From: Bog-756 sp963831535 | GTDB taxonomy: Bacteria > Actinomycetota > Acidimicrobiia > Acidimicrobiales > RAAP-2 | Assembly (NCBI GenBank): GCA_963831535.1 | Contig: CAWHQP010000003.1 | Coordinates: 248,001 to 312,000, forward strand | Length of the DNA: 64,000 bases | Direction of reading: 5' to 3' | In this document: positions 1 through 9,702 of the stretch, in pieces | Layout of the letters: each line of letters starts with the position of its first letter | Position numbering within the stretch: position 1 is the first letter of the stretch | Made by a program: the position numbers and the translations under genes | Notes under the pieces: model-generated | What the model was told of the DNA's origin: nothing | The model's database searches: none | Seen by the model: the letters and a program-made list of their open reading frames with translations, nothing else

Positions 1-2
1 GG

Positions 3-1022
3 GGACTCCTCGCCCTCGTGCTCGGCCTCCTCGTGGTGAGCCACCAGGTCCAGCTGTGGCAGGTCTATGTACTCGCCGCCGCGCTGGGCATCGTCAACGT
101 GTTCGACAACCCGGCCCGCCAGACGTTCATCATGGAGATGGTGGGGCGCGACGACCTGCCCAACGCAGTCAGTCTCAACACCGTGGTGATGAACGCGTCA
201 CGGGTGGTGGGTCCGGCCATCGGGGGCGTGGTCATCACGCTGCTCGGCCTGGGCGTCTGCTTCTTCATCAACGCGGCTTCCTACATCGCCGTGATCATCG
301 GCCTCTCCATGATGCGGTCGGCCGAACTGCTCCCAACCGGAACGGTGGAGCGGGCCAAGGGTCAGATCAGAGACGGCTTCCGTTACGTCTGGGGCACTCC
401 CGGGCTGCGCAACACCCTGATCGCCGTGGCGGTCATCGGGATCTTCGCCTACAACTTCACGGTGACCTTGGCCCTCCTGGCCAAGAACACCTTTCACGGT
501 GGGGCCGGCACCTACTCCATCCTGACCGCCTGCATGGGTGCGGGGGCGGTGGCCGGCGGGCTCCTCGCCGCCCACCGGGCCCGGCCCACCCCCCGCCTGC
601 TCCAGGTGCTGGCCCTGGTGTTCGGGGGGCTACTGGGGGCGGTGGCCCTGGCCCCGACTCTGGCCACCGCGGCGGTGCTCATCGTCTTCATGGGCGCAGC
701 CTCCATCGGCTTCATCGCCACGGCCAACGCCTCGTTGCAGCTGGGGGCGGATCCGGCCATGCGGGGCCGGGTGATGGCCCTCTACGCCATGGCCTTCCTC
801 GGCACCACGCCGATCGGCGCTCCGTTGGTAGGGGCGATCGCCCAATGGAGCAGTCCGCGCGTCTCCCTGCTGGTCGGGGCGGTGGCCACCATCCTGTCGG
901 CGGGAATCCTCATGTGGCGGCACCAGGCCGGTGTCAGACGCAGCACCCCGGTCGTCGGCGACGCCGCGGCCCTTGCACTCGAGGCCAAGGCCGTGGAGGA
1001 CGTGGAGTCACGGGTGGCGTAG
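3..1022 (+). CDS. MFS exporter, C-terminal part (cut by window edge)
   Basis: The frame is open from the first bases of the window, so the true start lies upstream. About 340 residues are visible, with at least eight hydrophobic segments, a cytoplasmic stretch rich in charged residues near residue 115, and a charged C-terminal tail. The stretch FDNPARQTFIMEMV, followed by LPNAVSLN and NASRVVGPAIGG, is typical of MFS_3 / EntS-like drug or siderophore exporters, where it forms the central loop. By family this is a proton-driven inner-membrane efflux protein; the substrate cannot be told from sequence. It ends convergently with the next gene, which is on the other strand. Confidence 0.85.
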   Translation, partial: GLLALVLGLLVVSHQVQLWQVYVLAAALGIVNVFDNPARQTFIMEMVGRDDLPNAVSLNTVVMNASRVVGPAIGGVVITLLGLGVCFFINAASYIAVIIGLSMMRSAELLPTGTVERAKGQIRDGFRYVWGTPGLRNTLIAVAVIGIFAYNFTVTLALLAKNTFHGGAGTYSILTACMGAGAVAGGLLAAHRARPTPRLLQVLALVFGGLLGAVALAPTLATAAVLIVFMGAASIGFIATANASLQLGADPAMRGRVMALYAMAFLGTTPIGAPLVGAIAQWSSPRVSLLVGAVATILSAGILMWRHQAGVRRSTPVVGDAAALALEAKAVEDVESRVA

Positions 1023-1319
1023 CCGGACGGCGGCCCCACACGGCCACCCAGTTGATCGTGGCATTTCCTGGGAGATCCGGCGGGTGCTCCTGGTGGCCCT
1101 CGGCGCCCAATGGAACAACATCGCCGACCGCACCCTCCGCCCCGGTGCGGCCACCTGCCACCTTCGCGAGATCAGGACGACCGGCGCGTTCTCCTGGTCA
1201 TTCGAGGACGATCCGGCGGGCCGATCCCCTCGACCTTGGATGCATGGTCGCAGTGGTATTCGATGATGCATACCTCGGCAACGAGCAAAACCGGGTCGGG
1301 GTGGTTGGCGGCCACGCCG
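1023..1319. other. Convergent intergenic stretch
   Basis: This is a gap of about 300 bases between two converging genes. I see no convincing gene, RNA or terminator. The string GATCCGGCGGG occurs twice (about 1074 and 1210), which hints at a small duplication or degraded sequence. Confidence 0.4.
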
Positions 1320-3116
1320 TCAATGGTTGTCGACAATCACAGGAATACCGCGGCTTCGTACGACGGTCCCGATGGCGGTGGTCGCCACGCTCTGGAGGAG
1401 GTATCTGCCGTTGGCCACCCTGCCGGTCTTCCACAGACCCAACCATCCATAAGGAGATTGTCCAGCGAGACTGACCACAGCTTGGTTCAGTCCCGGACCG
1501 GTTGCTTCGAATCGAACGCCTACCAGGTCATAGCTCCCTGATGCAGTGGCATCCAGGACTTCCGTGCCCCGGATCACCGATCCGGCCGATGGTTTGATGA
1601 CGCTGGTCTCGGGTATCTGGGACGGAAGTGGAACCGGTCCGAGGGCCCGGAGCCGTGCGGCACCATCACCGGCGAAGACGCTGAGGTGGTGCTGCGCCAT
1701 CATCGCCGTCATCGACCGAAGCTGACTGAAGGAGTCGAATTCGTTCAGTTCGGCTATGACGAACGCTTGGGGGTAACGGTTGATATCGGCCGTCACCCTG
1801 GCTGCAGTTTCCTGACGCAGCATGGAGGCACGAGCACCCGAGAGTCCCTGTCGGGTGCCCATGACCACCTGCAGGCCGATGACGACGACGACCATGGTGG
1901 CGGCGACCGGTTTGGACCAGCGCAGTGATGCCGCGAACCCGCCTCGGTTCTGCAGCACCGCCTGTTCGCCCGTGGCCTGCGGAATACCCGGCTGAGGTTC
2001 CCGTCGTTGACACCAACGGAGCCAGCACTGTTCGAGCACCACCAGGTAGATCCCTACCACGATGGCAAGGTCGAACGTGGTGTAGCGAGAAGCGCCCGCC
2101 GTCGACAGCCCTTCGCCCGCCCGACCCGCGGCCACGGTGGCCGCGAAGAGGAGCCCGAAGCAGATGAGCGCCACGGCAATGGGACCCGCGGCCATCTCGC
2201 GCCGTTGGAACCAGTACGATCCCACGGCCCAGACGGAGAGCAAGACAATGAGGACTCCGATGACCAGGGCTAGGGGATGGACCGAGCCCATCACGTTGAT
2301 GCCGATGACGTTGCCGATGGCCATGACGGTGTACCGGAGCGTCTCTGTCGGATGATGCACGGCGTAGCTGTCGGAACCGGACTGGCCCGAGTTGTAGCCG
2401 GCGAAGTACACGGCGACGGTGGCGATGGCGACGAGGACCCATGTCAGCCCGAACACCGGGCGACGTCGACGCAAGGCGAGCAGGAGAAGCCCGATGGGCC
2501 AGATGATGAGCCCTTGTAGCGACGAGTAGCTGGCAACGATCCCCGACGCCATCGCCAGGCTCAGCGCGAGCCATGTCATGATGAACCGATCCAGAAGAAC
2601 CAAAGAGCAGACCACGGCCACGAGCACCACGTACCACGCCAGCTGGAAACCCCACAGGGTGTTCTGGTACTGGACGAGCGAGAGCATCACGATGGCCACC
2701 GGACAGTAGAAGGCCCACGCAATGGGTCCCAGTCGCCGCCGATGGGCCACGATGATCAGTCCGATGGCGAGGGTCAGCAAGCCTGCTCCTAGGTACTCTT
2801 CGAACACGATGTCGAAGTGCACGCTGCGACTGAGTAACAGGACGATCAGATTGGGGAACAGGATCCGGTTCTCGTTGTGGAGTGCCCACATCTGACTGAG
2901 GCCGAGATGGCCGTGGAAGGAGTCGCTGATGAGCTGGATGTCGCTCCACTGATCGAGCACGGGCGTGTTCACCGCGTAGGTGTGGATGAGCCAGAAGTAG
3001 GTGATGACCGGGATACCGAATCCGAGCACCGCGAGCACAGTCAGCTGGCGACGAGTGCCCCGTCGCTGGTAGATCACCTCATCATTGGCTGGGAAGTCGG
3101 ATTCGGCACTCGACAT
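1320..3116 (-). CDS. Polytopic membrane protein with C-terminal Ig-like domain (paralogue A)
   Basis: A 598-residue integral membrane protein of unknown function. I chose the ATG at 3116 because AAGGA sits about 10 nt before it; a start 18 codons upstream lacks this. About ten membrane segments occupy residues 20-420. A soluble region follows, and the last ~100 residues (from VIKPSAGSVIRGTEVLDA) resemble a bacterial Ig-like domain. The first periplasmic loop carries HNENRxLFPNLIVLLL, shared with the gene at 17360-19219, to which this gene is clearly paralogous over its whole length; both end in a short xNH tail. The topology resembles GT-C glycosyltransferases or polysaccharide-modifying proteins, but I see no diagnostic catalytic motif. 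Its place beside glycan genes suggests a cell-surface role (inference). Confidence 0.75.
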   Translation of the reverse strand: MSSAESDFPANDEVIYQRRGTRRQLTVLAVLGFGIPVITYFWLIHTYAVNTPVLDQWSDIQLISDSFHGHLGLSQMWALHNENRILFPNLIVLLLSRSVHFDIVFEEYLGAGLLTLAIGLIIVAHRRRLGPIAWAFYCPVAIVMLSLVQYQNTLWGFQLAWYVVLVAVVCSLVLLDRFIMTWLALSLAMASGIVASYSSLQGLIIWPIGLLLLALRRRRPVFGLTWVLVAIATVAVYFAGYNSGQSGSDSYAVHHPTETLRYTVMAIGNVIGINVMGSVHPLALVIGVLIVLLSVWAVGSYWFQRREMAAGPIAVALICFGLLFAATVAAGRAGEGLSTAGASRYTTFDLAIVVGIYLVVLEQCWLRWCQRREPQPGIPQATGEQAVLQNRGGFAASLRWSKPVAATMVVVVIGLQVVMGTRQGLSGARASMLRQETAARVTADINRYPQAFVIAELNEFDSFSQLRSMTAMMAQHHLSVFAGDGAARLRALGPVPLPSQIPETSVIKPSAGSVIRGTEVLDATASGSYDLVGVRFEATGPGLNQAVVSLAGQSPYGWLGLWKTGRVANGRYLLQSVATTAIGTVVRSRGIPVIVDNH

Positions 3117-3415
3117 GGACTCGATCCTTACCAGCGGAGAACCAGTCGTCACCAGAGTGACCAGTAGCAATCGCCGGCGTGACTGTATCCGAACTGTCGG
3201 GCCCGGTTCCGGCTACCAATCGGTTCCCACTCGTTGTGGTCCCGCCCGGAACGTCACTGAGGAACGCGCCCTTTCAGTACCTCGAACCGGTTCGGCCCGG
3301 CACGCGGCGCGTCGTGGTTACACGGGACTGGCGGATGGGAGTGCACCGTTGATTACGCGGCTGCTCCGACGGAAGGTCATCCCGGGTCCGTTGGTCGAGT
3401 TGCCTCACCCCAGGA

Positions 3416-4646
3416 TTACGAGGCGACCGGCTTGGGCTCCTTCGGCAGTCCCAGCACCCGCTCGCCGACGATGTTGCGCTGGATCTCGGCCGTGCCCCCC
3501 CAGATGGTCTCCGAGCGGCTGAAGAAGAACGAGGCCTGCAGGTCACTGACCGGGTAGTCGTCGCGGCCCCGCTTCAAACGGACATCGACCACGTCGGTCG
3601 GATCTCCAGTGAGGATCTGGCCGTCGAGGCCGAGGATGTCGAGGGCCAACTCCATCGTCTGTCTGGTGGTGCTCGGACCAGAACATCTTGTTGCACGCCC
3701 CGAGGGCGGCCATGTGGTGGGTGCCGTTCAGGGCGTCGGTGAGGGAGCGGTAGCCGTTGATCTCCATGATCTTGACCTTGGTCCACGCCCGGGCCAGGCG
3801 CTGCCGGATGAGGGGGTCCGAGCTCTTCCCGTTCTTCTGAGCCACGGCGATGATCTGGTCGAGCTCCCGGAGGAAGCGACGGTGTCCGGTGGTGGCCGAG
3901 GAGCCCCGCTCGAATCCGAGCGTGGTCATGGCCACCTTCCATCCGTTGTTCACCCCGCCCACCACGTTCTCTTGGGGACAGCGGGCGTTGGCGAAGAAGA
4001 CCTCGTTGAACTCGGCACTCCCGTCCACCTGTTCGATGGGACGGACCTCGATGCCGTCCTGGTTCATGGGCACTAGCAGGTACGAGATGCCGGCGTGCTT
4101 GGGGGCGTCGGGATCGGTGCGGGCCAGGAGGAAGATGTAGTCGGCGTACTGGGCCTGGGTGGTCCACACCTTCTGGCCGTTGATGACCCACTCGTCCCCG
4201 TCGAGCTCGGCCCGGGTCTTGAGCGAGGCCAGGTCGCTGCCGGCGTCGGGCTCGGAGAAGCCCTGACACCAGGCGATCGTGCCGTTCAGGATGCCGGGGA
4301 TGAACTGCTTCTTCTGCTCCTCGGAGGCCCACTGGAGGATGGTCGGACCGACCAGGGTGTCGCCGAAGAAGTCGGCCCGCAACGGGGCCTCGGCGCGGGC
4401 GAACTCCTCGTTGAGCACGACCGACTCCATCAGGGACAGTCCCTTGCCCCCGTACTCCTTGGGCCAGGAGGCGCAGATCCACCCTCCCTCGAAGAGCTTC
4501 TTCGTCCACGCCTGGTTGAAGGCCTTCTTCTCGTCCTTGGCCATGGAGAACCCGGGGGTGCCCCAGCCGTCGGGCAGGTTGTCGATCAGCCAGTGGCGGA
4601 TCTCGGCACGGAACGGCTCGGTTTCGGCGGGATAGCTCAGGTCCAT
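3416..4646 (-). CDS. Acyl-CoA dehydrogenase (frameshifted near 3656)
   Basis: FAD-dependent acyl-CoA dehydrogenase of about 410 residues, FadE type. The N-terminal part contains EYGGKGLSLME, the FAD/substrate loop GFSEPDAGSDLASLKTRA and WVINGQKVWTTQAQ. The C-terminal ~80 residues, ending FSRSETIWGGTAEIQRNIVGERVLGLPKE, lie in a different frame. The switch is at about 3656, where one extra base breaks the frame between SEHHQT and MELALDILG. The expected function is alpha-beta dehydrogenation of an acyl-CoA in fatty acid, sterol or branched-chain breakdown, with electrons passed to ETF. The start at 4646 is supported by a TAATCT box six nt upstream, so the transcript is probably leaderless. The gene stands alone and is distant from the acyl-CoA dehydrogenase at 47.3 kb. 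Confidence 0.85.
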
Positions 4647-4652
4647 GGCCCG

Positions 4653-4658
4653 AGATTA
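4653..4658 (-). promoter_or_regulatory. -10 box TAATCT of the acyl-CoA dehydrogenase
   Basis: TAATCT on the minus strand ends six nt before the ATG at 4646. The spacing fits a leaderless transcript starting at the A of the ATG. No clear -35 box is visible. Confidence 0.55.
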
Positions 4659-4782
4659 CCGCCCGGTCATCGGGGCCGGACAGCAGTTCCGGGCCACGGC
4701 CGGACCCGACCGCACCGACCGCAGCCCGCCCCTCGGGGACGGGACGGGGCGGTGTGCAGCGCCCCGGCGCGGAGGCCCGTCT

Positions 4783-4788
4783 ACGCTG
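4783..4788 (+). promoter_or_regulatory. -10 box TACGCT of the PRC/MgtE_N/CBS gene
   Basis: TACGCT with eight nt to the ATG at 4797. The same hexamer and spacing occur before metG. A leaderless transcript is inferred. Confidence 0.5.
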
Positions 4789-4796
4789 GAGTGGCC

Positions 4797-6092
4797 ATGA
4801 CCACACAGACCACCGACACCGGACCGGGCCTGGAGCTACTCCACCTCTCGAGCGTGATCAAGCGCCCGTTGGTGGACGGCGCCGGCGACCGCCTGGGCAA
4901 GGTCCAGGACCTGATCGTGCGGGCCGGGGAGGCACCCCACCCTCCGGTGGTGGGACTGGTGGTCGACATCGGGGGCCGCGACCTGTTCGTGCCCATCAGG
5001 AAGGTCGCCGCCTTCGAGCCGGGTCGGGTGCTGTTCGATGGACGCCGGGTCGACCTCCGTCGGTTCGAGCGTCGGCCCGGCGAGCTGCTCCTGGCCCAGG
5101 ACCTGCTGGCCCACCACCTGATCAACTTCGTGGGTGGACGGCTGATCCGGGCCAACGAGATCGAGCTGGCCAAGGTCAACGGCAGTCTGGGAGGTAGTGG
5201 CCGTCGACCCGTCCCCCCGGCCCGTCCTCAGCCGACTGATTCCCGGTCATCACCGCCACGAAGCGAAGCCCGGGACCATCGTGGACTGGGCCAGCATCGA
5301 GCCCTTCGTGGCCCACGTGCCCTCCTCACGGCTGCGCATCCCCTACCGCAAGCTGGCCAAGCTCCACCCGGCCCAGATCGCCGACCTCGTCGAAGCGGCC
5401 TCCCACGACGAGGGCGAGGAGATCATCGAGGCTGTTGGCGCCGACCGTGAGCTTGAGGCCGACGTCTTCGAGGAGCTCGACACCGAGCACCAGCTGGAGT
5501 TCGTCAAGAGCCGGTCCGACGAGGAGGCGGCCCGTCTGCTCTCCTCCATGGCCCCCGACGATGCCGCCGACCTCATCACCGAGGTGGACCAGGACCGTCG
5601 CATGCCCATCCTCAACCTGCTGCCCGAGCCCCAGCAGCGCAAGGTCCGCTCGCTGCTCAGCTACAACCCCGAGACCGCCGGGGGCCTGATGAGCCCCGAC
5701 TTCCTGAGCGTCGCCGTCCTCCATGGCCATCGGCTGCGGTCCTCGACCTGGTGCGGTCGAGCACGCGCTCCGCCCGAGGCCCTCAACGTGGTCTTCGCCG
5801 TCGACGTCGAAGGCCACCTGGTGGGGTCGGCCTCCACCGGTGCGACTGGTCCAGGCCGAACCCACCGGCCCCGTTCGACTCCGTCGTGGAGGCCGATCCG
5901 GCCCACGTGCACCCGGACTGGGACCTCGGGGCCATGGTCCGCACCATGTCCGACTTCAACCTGATCGTGGCGCCGGTGATGGATCCCGAGCACGGTCACA
6001 TCCTCGGCGTGGTGACCGTCGACGACGTCCTGGAGCTCCTGCTCCCGACCGGCTGGCGACGCGACTTCGGGCGCACGGCGGTGGAGGAGTGA
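4797..6092 (+). CDS. PRC-barrel / MgtE_N / CBS protein, probable metal-transport regulator (several frameshifts)
   Basis: The product, read across frames, is about 430 residues. Residues 1-130 form a PRC-barrel-like region (RPLVDGAGDRLGKVQDLIV), then comes an MgtE_N-like helical region (LHPAQIADLVEAASHDEGEE, MAPDDAADLITEVDQDRR) and finally CBS sequence (NVVFAVDVEGHLVGSAS, VMDPEHGHILGVVTVDDVLE). There is no transmembrane channel domain, so this is not a complete MgtE. In MgtE, the N and CBS domains sense cytosolic Mg2+. The NRAMP-like transporter is the next gene, so a regulatory partner role is likely (inference). The frame changes at about 5188, then four times between 5720 and 5870. The protein around each break stays in-family, which suggests sequence error rather than long decay. 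Confidence 0.7.
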
Positions 6093-6430
6093 GCGTGTTC
6101 CGACAGCGAAAACCCCAGTCCGCCACCGAGCGCGGCAAGAGGGCGTCCGAAGGACCCTAAGGCCACGCGGGCGCACCCGGGTGGATCGTGCTCGGTGGCG
6201 ACCGCTCCGGAGGCCCGGGATGACCGGTCGCCTCGCCCAGCTCATGCCGGTTCGGTACCCGGCACGGGGGCTCGAGCCCGGTGGCCCGGGCCACGGGGAC
6301 CAGGGCCGCCCGTCCGGGTTCCCTCCACAGCCCTGACCGTTCCCGACCGTCGTTCCTGCGGCGTCCGGCCCTCGTGTCCGGCGCGGCGCGGGACCGCCAC
6401 TCAGCATGCATGGCCCGAAGGAGGTGAACC
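6093..6430 (+). promoter_or_regulatory. Leader of the NRAMP-like gene, with strong Shine-Dalgarno
   Basis: About 340 bases separate the CBS gene from the transporter. The region holds a perfect 14-bp palindrome, GTGGCCCGGGCCAC (6281-6294), and ends with AAGGAGGTGAACC directly before the ATG at 6431. This is the strongest ribosome binding site in the window, where most starts look leaderless. A possible 21-codon reading frame starts at GTG 6095. I looked for Mg2+ (M-box) and Mn2+ (yybP-ykoY) riboswitch consensus elements and did not find them. Confidence 0.45.
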
Positions 6431-8117
6431 ATGGCCCGAGACCACGATGAGAGGCCCGGAGGTGGTCCGTCCGACAAGGAACCCATCGTCGCGGCCCGAA
6501 ACGGCGCCGACGACGGGTCCGCCGTCCTCGACGAAGCCCACCTGGGCGACATCCAGGGTGCCTTCGGGACCATCCGCCAGCACGACCTCGACAATCGGCG
6601 CACGTGGCGGGCCCGCCTGCTCACCCTGCTGGCCATCATGGGTCCCGGGCTCATCGTCATGGTGGGCGACAACGATGCCGGAGGGGTCTCCACCTATGCC
6701 CAGGCCGGCCAGAACTTCGGCCTCACCCTGCTGTGGACGCTGCCCCTGCTCATCCCGGTGCTGGTGGTCAACCAGGAGATGGTGGTGCGACTGGGCGCGG
6801 TGACCGGCGTCGGCCACGCCCGTCTGATCAACGAGCGCTTCGGCAAGTTCTGGGGGGCCTTCTCGGTCGGCGACCTGTTCATCCTCAACTTCTTGACCAT
6901 CGCCACCGAGTTCATCGGGGTCAGCCTGGCCCTCCACTACTTCGGCATCAGCGAGTACCTCTCGGTGCCCATCGCCGCCGTGTTGCTCGTCGCCATGACC
7001 GCCACCGGCAGCTTCCGGCGCTGGGAGCGGTTCATGTTCGTCTTCATCGTGGTGAACTTCCTGGTCATCCCCCTGGCCTTCTTCAGCCACCCGGCCGCCG
7101 GCCCGTTCTTCAAGGGCTTCGTCACCCCCGGGGTCCAAGGTGGGTTCACCTCCACCTCGGTGCTGCTGATCATCGCCATCGTGGGCACCACCGTGGCCCC
7201 GTGGCAGCTGTTCTTCCAGCAGTCCAACATCGTGGACAAGCGGATCACCCCGCGCTGGATCAACTACGAGCGGGCCGACACCGTGATCGGCTCATTGATC
7301 ACCGTCTTCGCCGCCTCCATCATGATGGCCGTGGTGGCCTCGGCCTTCGCCGGCACCCCACTGCACGGCCACTTCACCAATGCCGGCGGGGTGGCCACGG
7401 GCCTCCAGCACTACGTGGGTCGTGCCGCCGGCGCCATCTTCGCCATCATCTTGTTGAACGCCTCGATCATCGGGGCGGCCTCGGTCACCCTGGCCACCTC
7501 GTACGCCTTCGGGGACGCCTTCGGCGCCCACCACTCCCTGCACCGGAGCTGGCGGGAGGCCAAGTTCTTCTACGGTGCCTTCACCGGCATGGTGGTGCTG
7601 GCCGCCGGCATCGTCATCATTCCCGGCGCCCCGCTCGGCCTCATCACCACCAGTGTCCAGGCCCTGGCCGGGGTGCTTCTGCCCAGCGCCACCGTCTTCC
7701 TCCTCCTGCTGTGCAACGACAAGCAGGTGCTCGGGCCCGTGGATAAACCGGCCGTGGCTCAACGTGCTGGCCACGGGCATCGTCTCCATCCTGTTGATGA
7801 TGTCCCTGGTCCTGATGGTGACCACGGTGTTCTCCACATCAACGTGAACCGGGTGGCCGTAGTGCTCGGCTGCGTGCTGGTGGTGGCATGGGCGGTCGGC
7901 GGGATCCTCTACGCCCGGTGCCCTCCGACGCAAGCCGCCCGAACCGGTGACCCCCATGGCCAAGCGGGCCACCTGGCGGATGCCCGCGCTCAACCTGTTG
8001 GAGCGGCCCACCTGGTCACGGGGACGGCTGGTCTCCATGTACCTGCTGCGGGGCTATCTGGTCCTGGCCGTCCTGCTCCTGTTGGTCAAGGCCATCCAAC
8101 TCGGGGTGCACCAGTAG
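6431..8117 (+). CDS. NRAMP-related divalent metal transporter (three frameshifts near the 3' end)
   Basis: About 560 residues with eleven or so membrane segments and the NRAMP fold signature. The long intact part runs to about 7740. The C-terminal segments WINRPWLNVLATGIVSI, VNRVAVVLGCVLVVAWAVGG and the end ALNLLERPTWSRGRLVSMYL lie in shifted frames, with breaks near 7740, 7830 and 7918. Canonical Mn2+/Fe2+ NRAMPs bind metal with DPGN in TM1 and MPH in TM6. Here the matching stretches are VGDNDAGGVS (residues ~80) and VAPWQLFFQQS. Loss of the methionine is known from NRAMP-related Mg2+ transporters (NRMT). With a Mg2+-sensor-like protein encoded just upstream, Mg2+ is a plausible substrate, but that is inference. 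Confidence 0.8.
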
Positions 8118-8298
8118 TCCTCCACTGGGTCAGATCCGTGGAGGGGGGATGGTCCGCACGTCGGCACCGGCCCCGAGCCGGACCACTGGAGCCCGGAGTG
8201 CGTACAAAAGCCCTGCTGCGGTGATTACCTGATGGTCAGTTTGCGCCGAAGTACCTGGCCGGGGGAGTATTTGGCTTCTATGTGCCTGCCTGCTCCGG

Positions 8299-9675
8299 AT
8301 GTCCATGCCTAGCTTCGGGCTCAAACGGCACAAGATCAAGGGTCCTAAGTATCCACCACCAACCCCCGAGCGCATCGCCCCCCGACCTCCGGCCCCGGGC
8401 GGTCTGCGCATCGCCTTCCTGGTCTACCGGGGCAATCCCCGCTGCGGGGGACAGGGCGTCTACACCCGCCACCTGACGCGGGAGCTGGTGGAACTGGGCC
8501 ATTCCGTGGAGGTCTTCGCCGGCCAACCGTGGCCCGAGGTGGACGAGGGCGTCGGGTTCACCCCGGTGCCCAGCCTCGACCTCTACCGCGATCCCGACCC
8601 CTTCCGGATTCCCCGACCGCGCGAGTTCCGCAACTCCTATCCGACCTCGGTCGCTGCCCTGGAGTTCGGGGTCATGTGCACCGCCGGGTTCCCCGAGCCC
8701 TGGACGTTCAGCATCCGGGCCCGCCGCCTGCTGGCCGCCCGCCGGGACGAGTTCGACCTGGTCCACGACAACCAGTGTCTGGGGAACGGGATCCTCGGGA
8801 TGATGGAGGACGGCTGGCCGCTGCTGACCACCCTGCACCACCCGATCACCGTCGACCGGCAGTTGGCCCTCAGCCACGCCACCAACCCCTGGCAGCAGTT
8901 CACCCAGCGACGCTGGTTCGGGTTTCTCCGCATGCAGGTCAACGTGGCCCGATCGCTGCCCCGGGTGGTCACGGTGTCCGAGTCCTCGAAGGTGGACATC
9001 GCCGCCCAGATGGGTGTGGAGCTCGACCGGATGACGGTGGTCCCGGTGGGCGTGGACCACACCGTGTTCCGACCCCAATCCGATGTCGAACCCGTCCCCG
9101 GCCGGATCATGGTCACCTCTTCATCGGACGTGCCCATGAAGGGACTCGTGCCACTGCTCGAGGCCGCGGCCAAGCTGCGCACCGAGCGCGACATCGAACT
9201 CGTGGTGATCGGAAACCCACGTCCCGACGGGCGGGTAGCCAAGGCCATCGAGCGGCTCGACCTGGCGCCCATCGTGCGCTGCGTCTCGGGTATCACCGAT
9301 GCCGAGCTGGCCCGCAACTACGCCCAGGCCGAGGTGGCCGTGGTGCCCTCGCTGTACGAGGGGTTCTCCCTGCCGGCCATCGAGGCCATGGCCTGTGGTG
9401 TCCCCCTCGTGGCCACTACCGGTGGAGCCCTGCCCGAGGTGGTCGGCACCGACGGTGTCACCGGCCTGCTGGTGGCCCCGGACGACCCCGGCGCCCTGGC
9501 CGCCGCCATCGGGCGCCTGCTCGACGACGCCGACCTGCGCCAGCGGCTGGGGGCCGCCGGACGGGAGCGGGTGCTCGGCCGTTTCACCTGGCAGGTCACC
9601 GCGGCGGGTACCGCCGCCGAATACCGTGCCCTCCTCGACGATGCTGGCTCGATGCGCCAGGCCAGTGCGCACTGA
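8299..9675 (+). CDS. Family GT4 glycosyltransferase
   Basis: A 458-residue cytosolic GT-B glycosyltransferase. The N-terminal Rossmann domain starts at IAFLVYRGNPRCGGQGVYTR, with the glycine-rich acceptor loop CGGQGVY. The C-terminal domain has VPVGVDHTVFRP and the nucleotide-sugar E-x7-E motif in EGFSLPAIEAMACGVPLVAT. The ~40 residues before the fold are proline- and lysine-rich. The likely role is transfer of a sugar from a nucleotide-sugar to a lipid or glycan acceptor. It is followed closely by a methyltransferase (28 nt) and a toroid-fold protein (4-nt overlap), forming a three-gene unit. Acceptor and sugar cannot be read from sequence. Confidence 0.88.
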   Translation: MSMPSFGLKRHKIKGPKYPPPTPERIAPRPPAPGGLRIAFLVYRGNPRCGGQGVYTRHLTRELVELGHSVEVFAGQPWPEVDEGVGFTPVPSLDLYRDPDPFRIPRPREFRNSYPTSVAALEFGVMCTAGFPEPWTFSIRARRLLAARRDEFDLVHDNQCLGNGILGMMEDGWPLLTTLHHPITVDRQLALSHATNPWQQFTQRRWFGFLRMQVNVARSLPRVVTVSESSKVDIAAQMGVELDRMTVVPVGVDHTVFRPQSDVEPVPGRIMVTSSSDVPMKGLVPLLEAAAKLRTERDIELVVIGNPRPDGRVAKAIERLDLAPIVRCVSGITDAELARNYAQAEVAVVPSLYEGFSLPAIEAMACGVPLVATTGGALPEVVGTDGVTGLLVAPDDPGALAAAIGRLLDDADLRQRLGAAGRERVLGRFTWQVTAAGTAAEYRALLDDAGSMRQASAH

Positions 9676-9702
9676 TATGAACGAACCCCTGGAGACTGCA
9701 CC

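Noticed and set aside
4095..4796. Long plus-strand upstream extension of the PRC/CBS gene through the acyl-CoA dehydrogenase
   Set aside because: It is antisense to a clear dehydrogenase; the TACGCT box and the ATG at 4797 give a better start.
6093..6430. Mg2+ or Mn2+ riboswitch before the NRAMP-like gene
   Set aside because: No M-box or yybP-ykoY consensus segments were recognised; only palindromes and a strong ribosome binding site.
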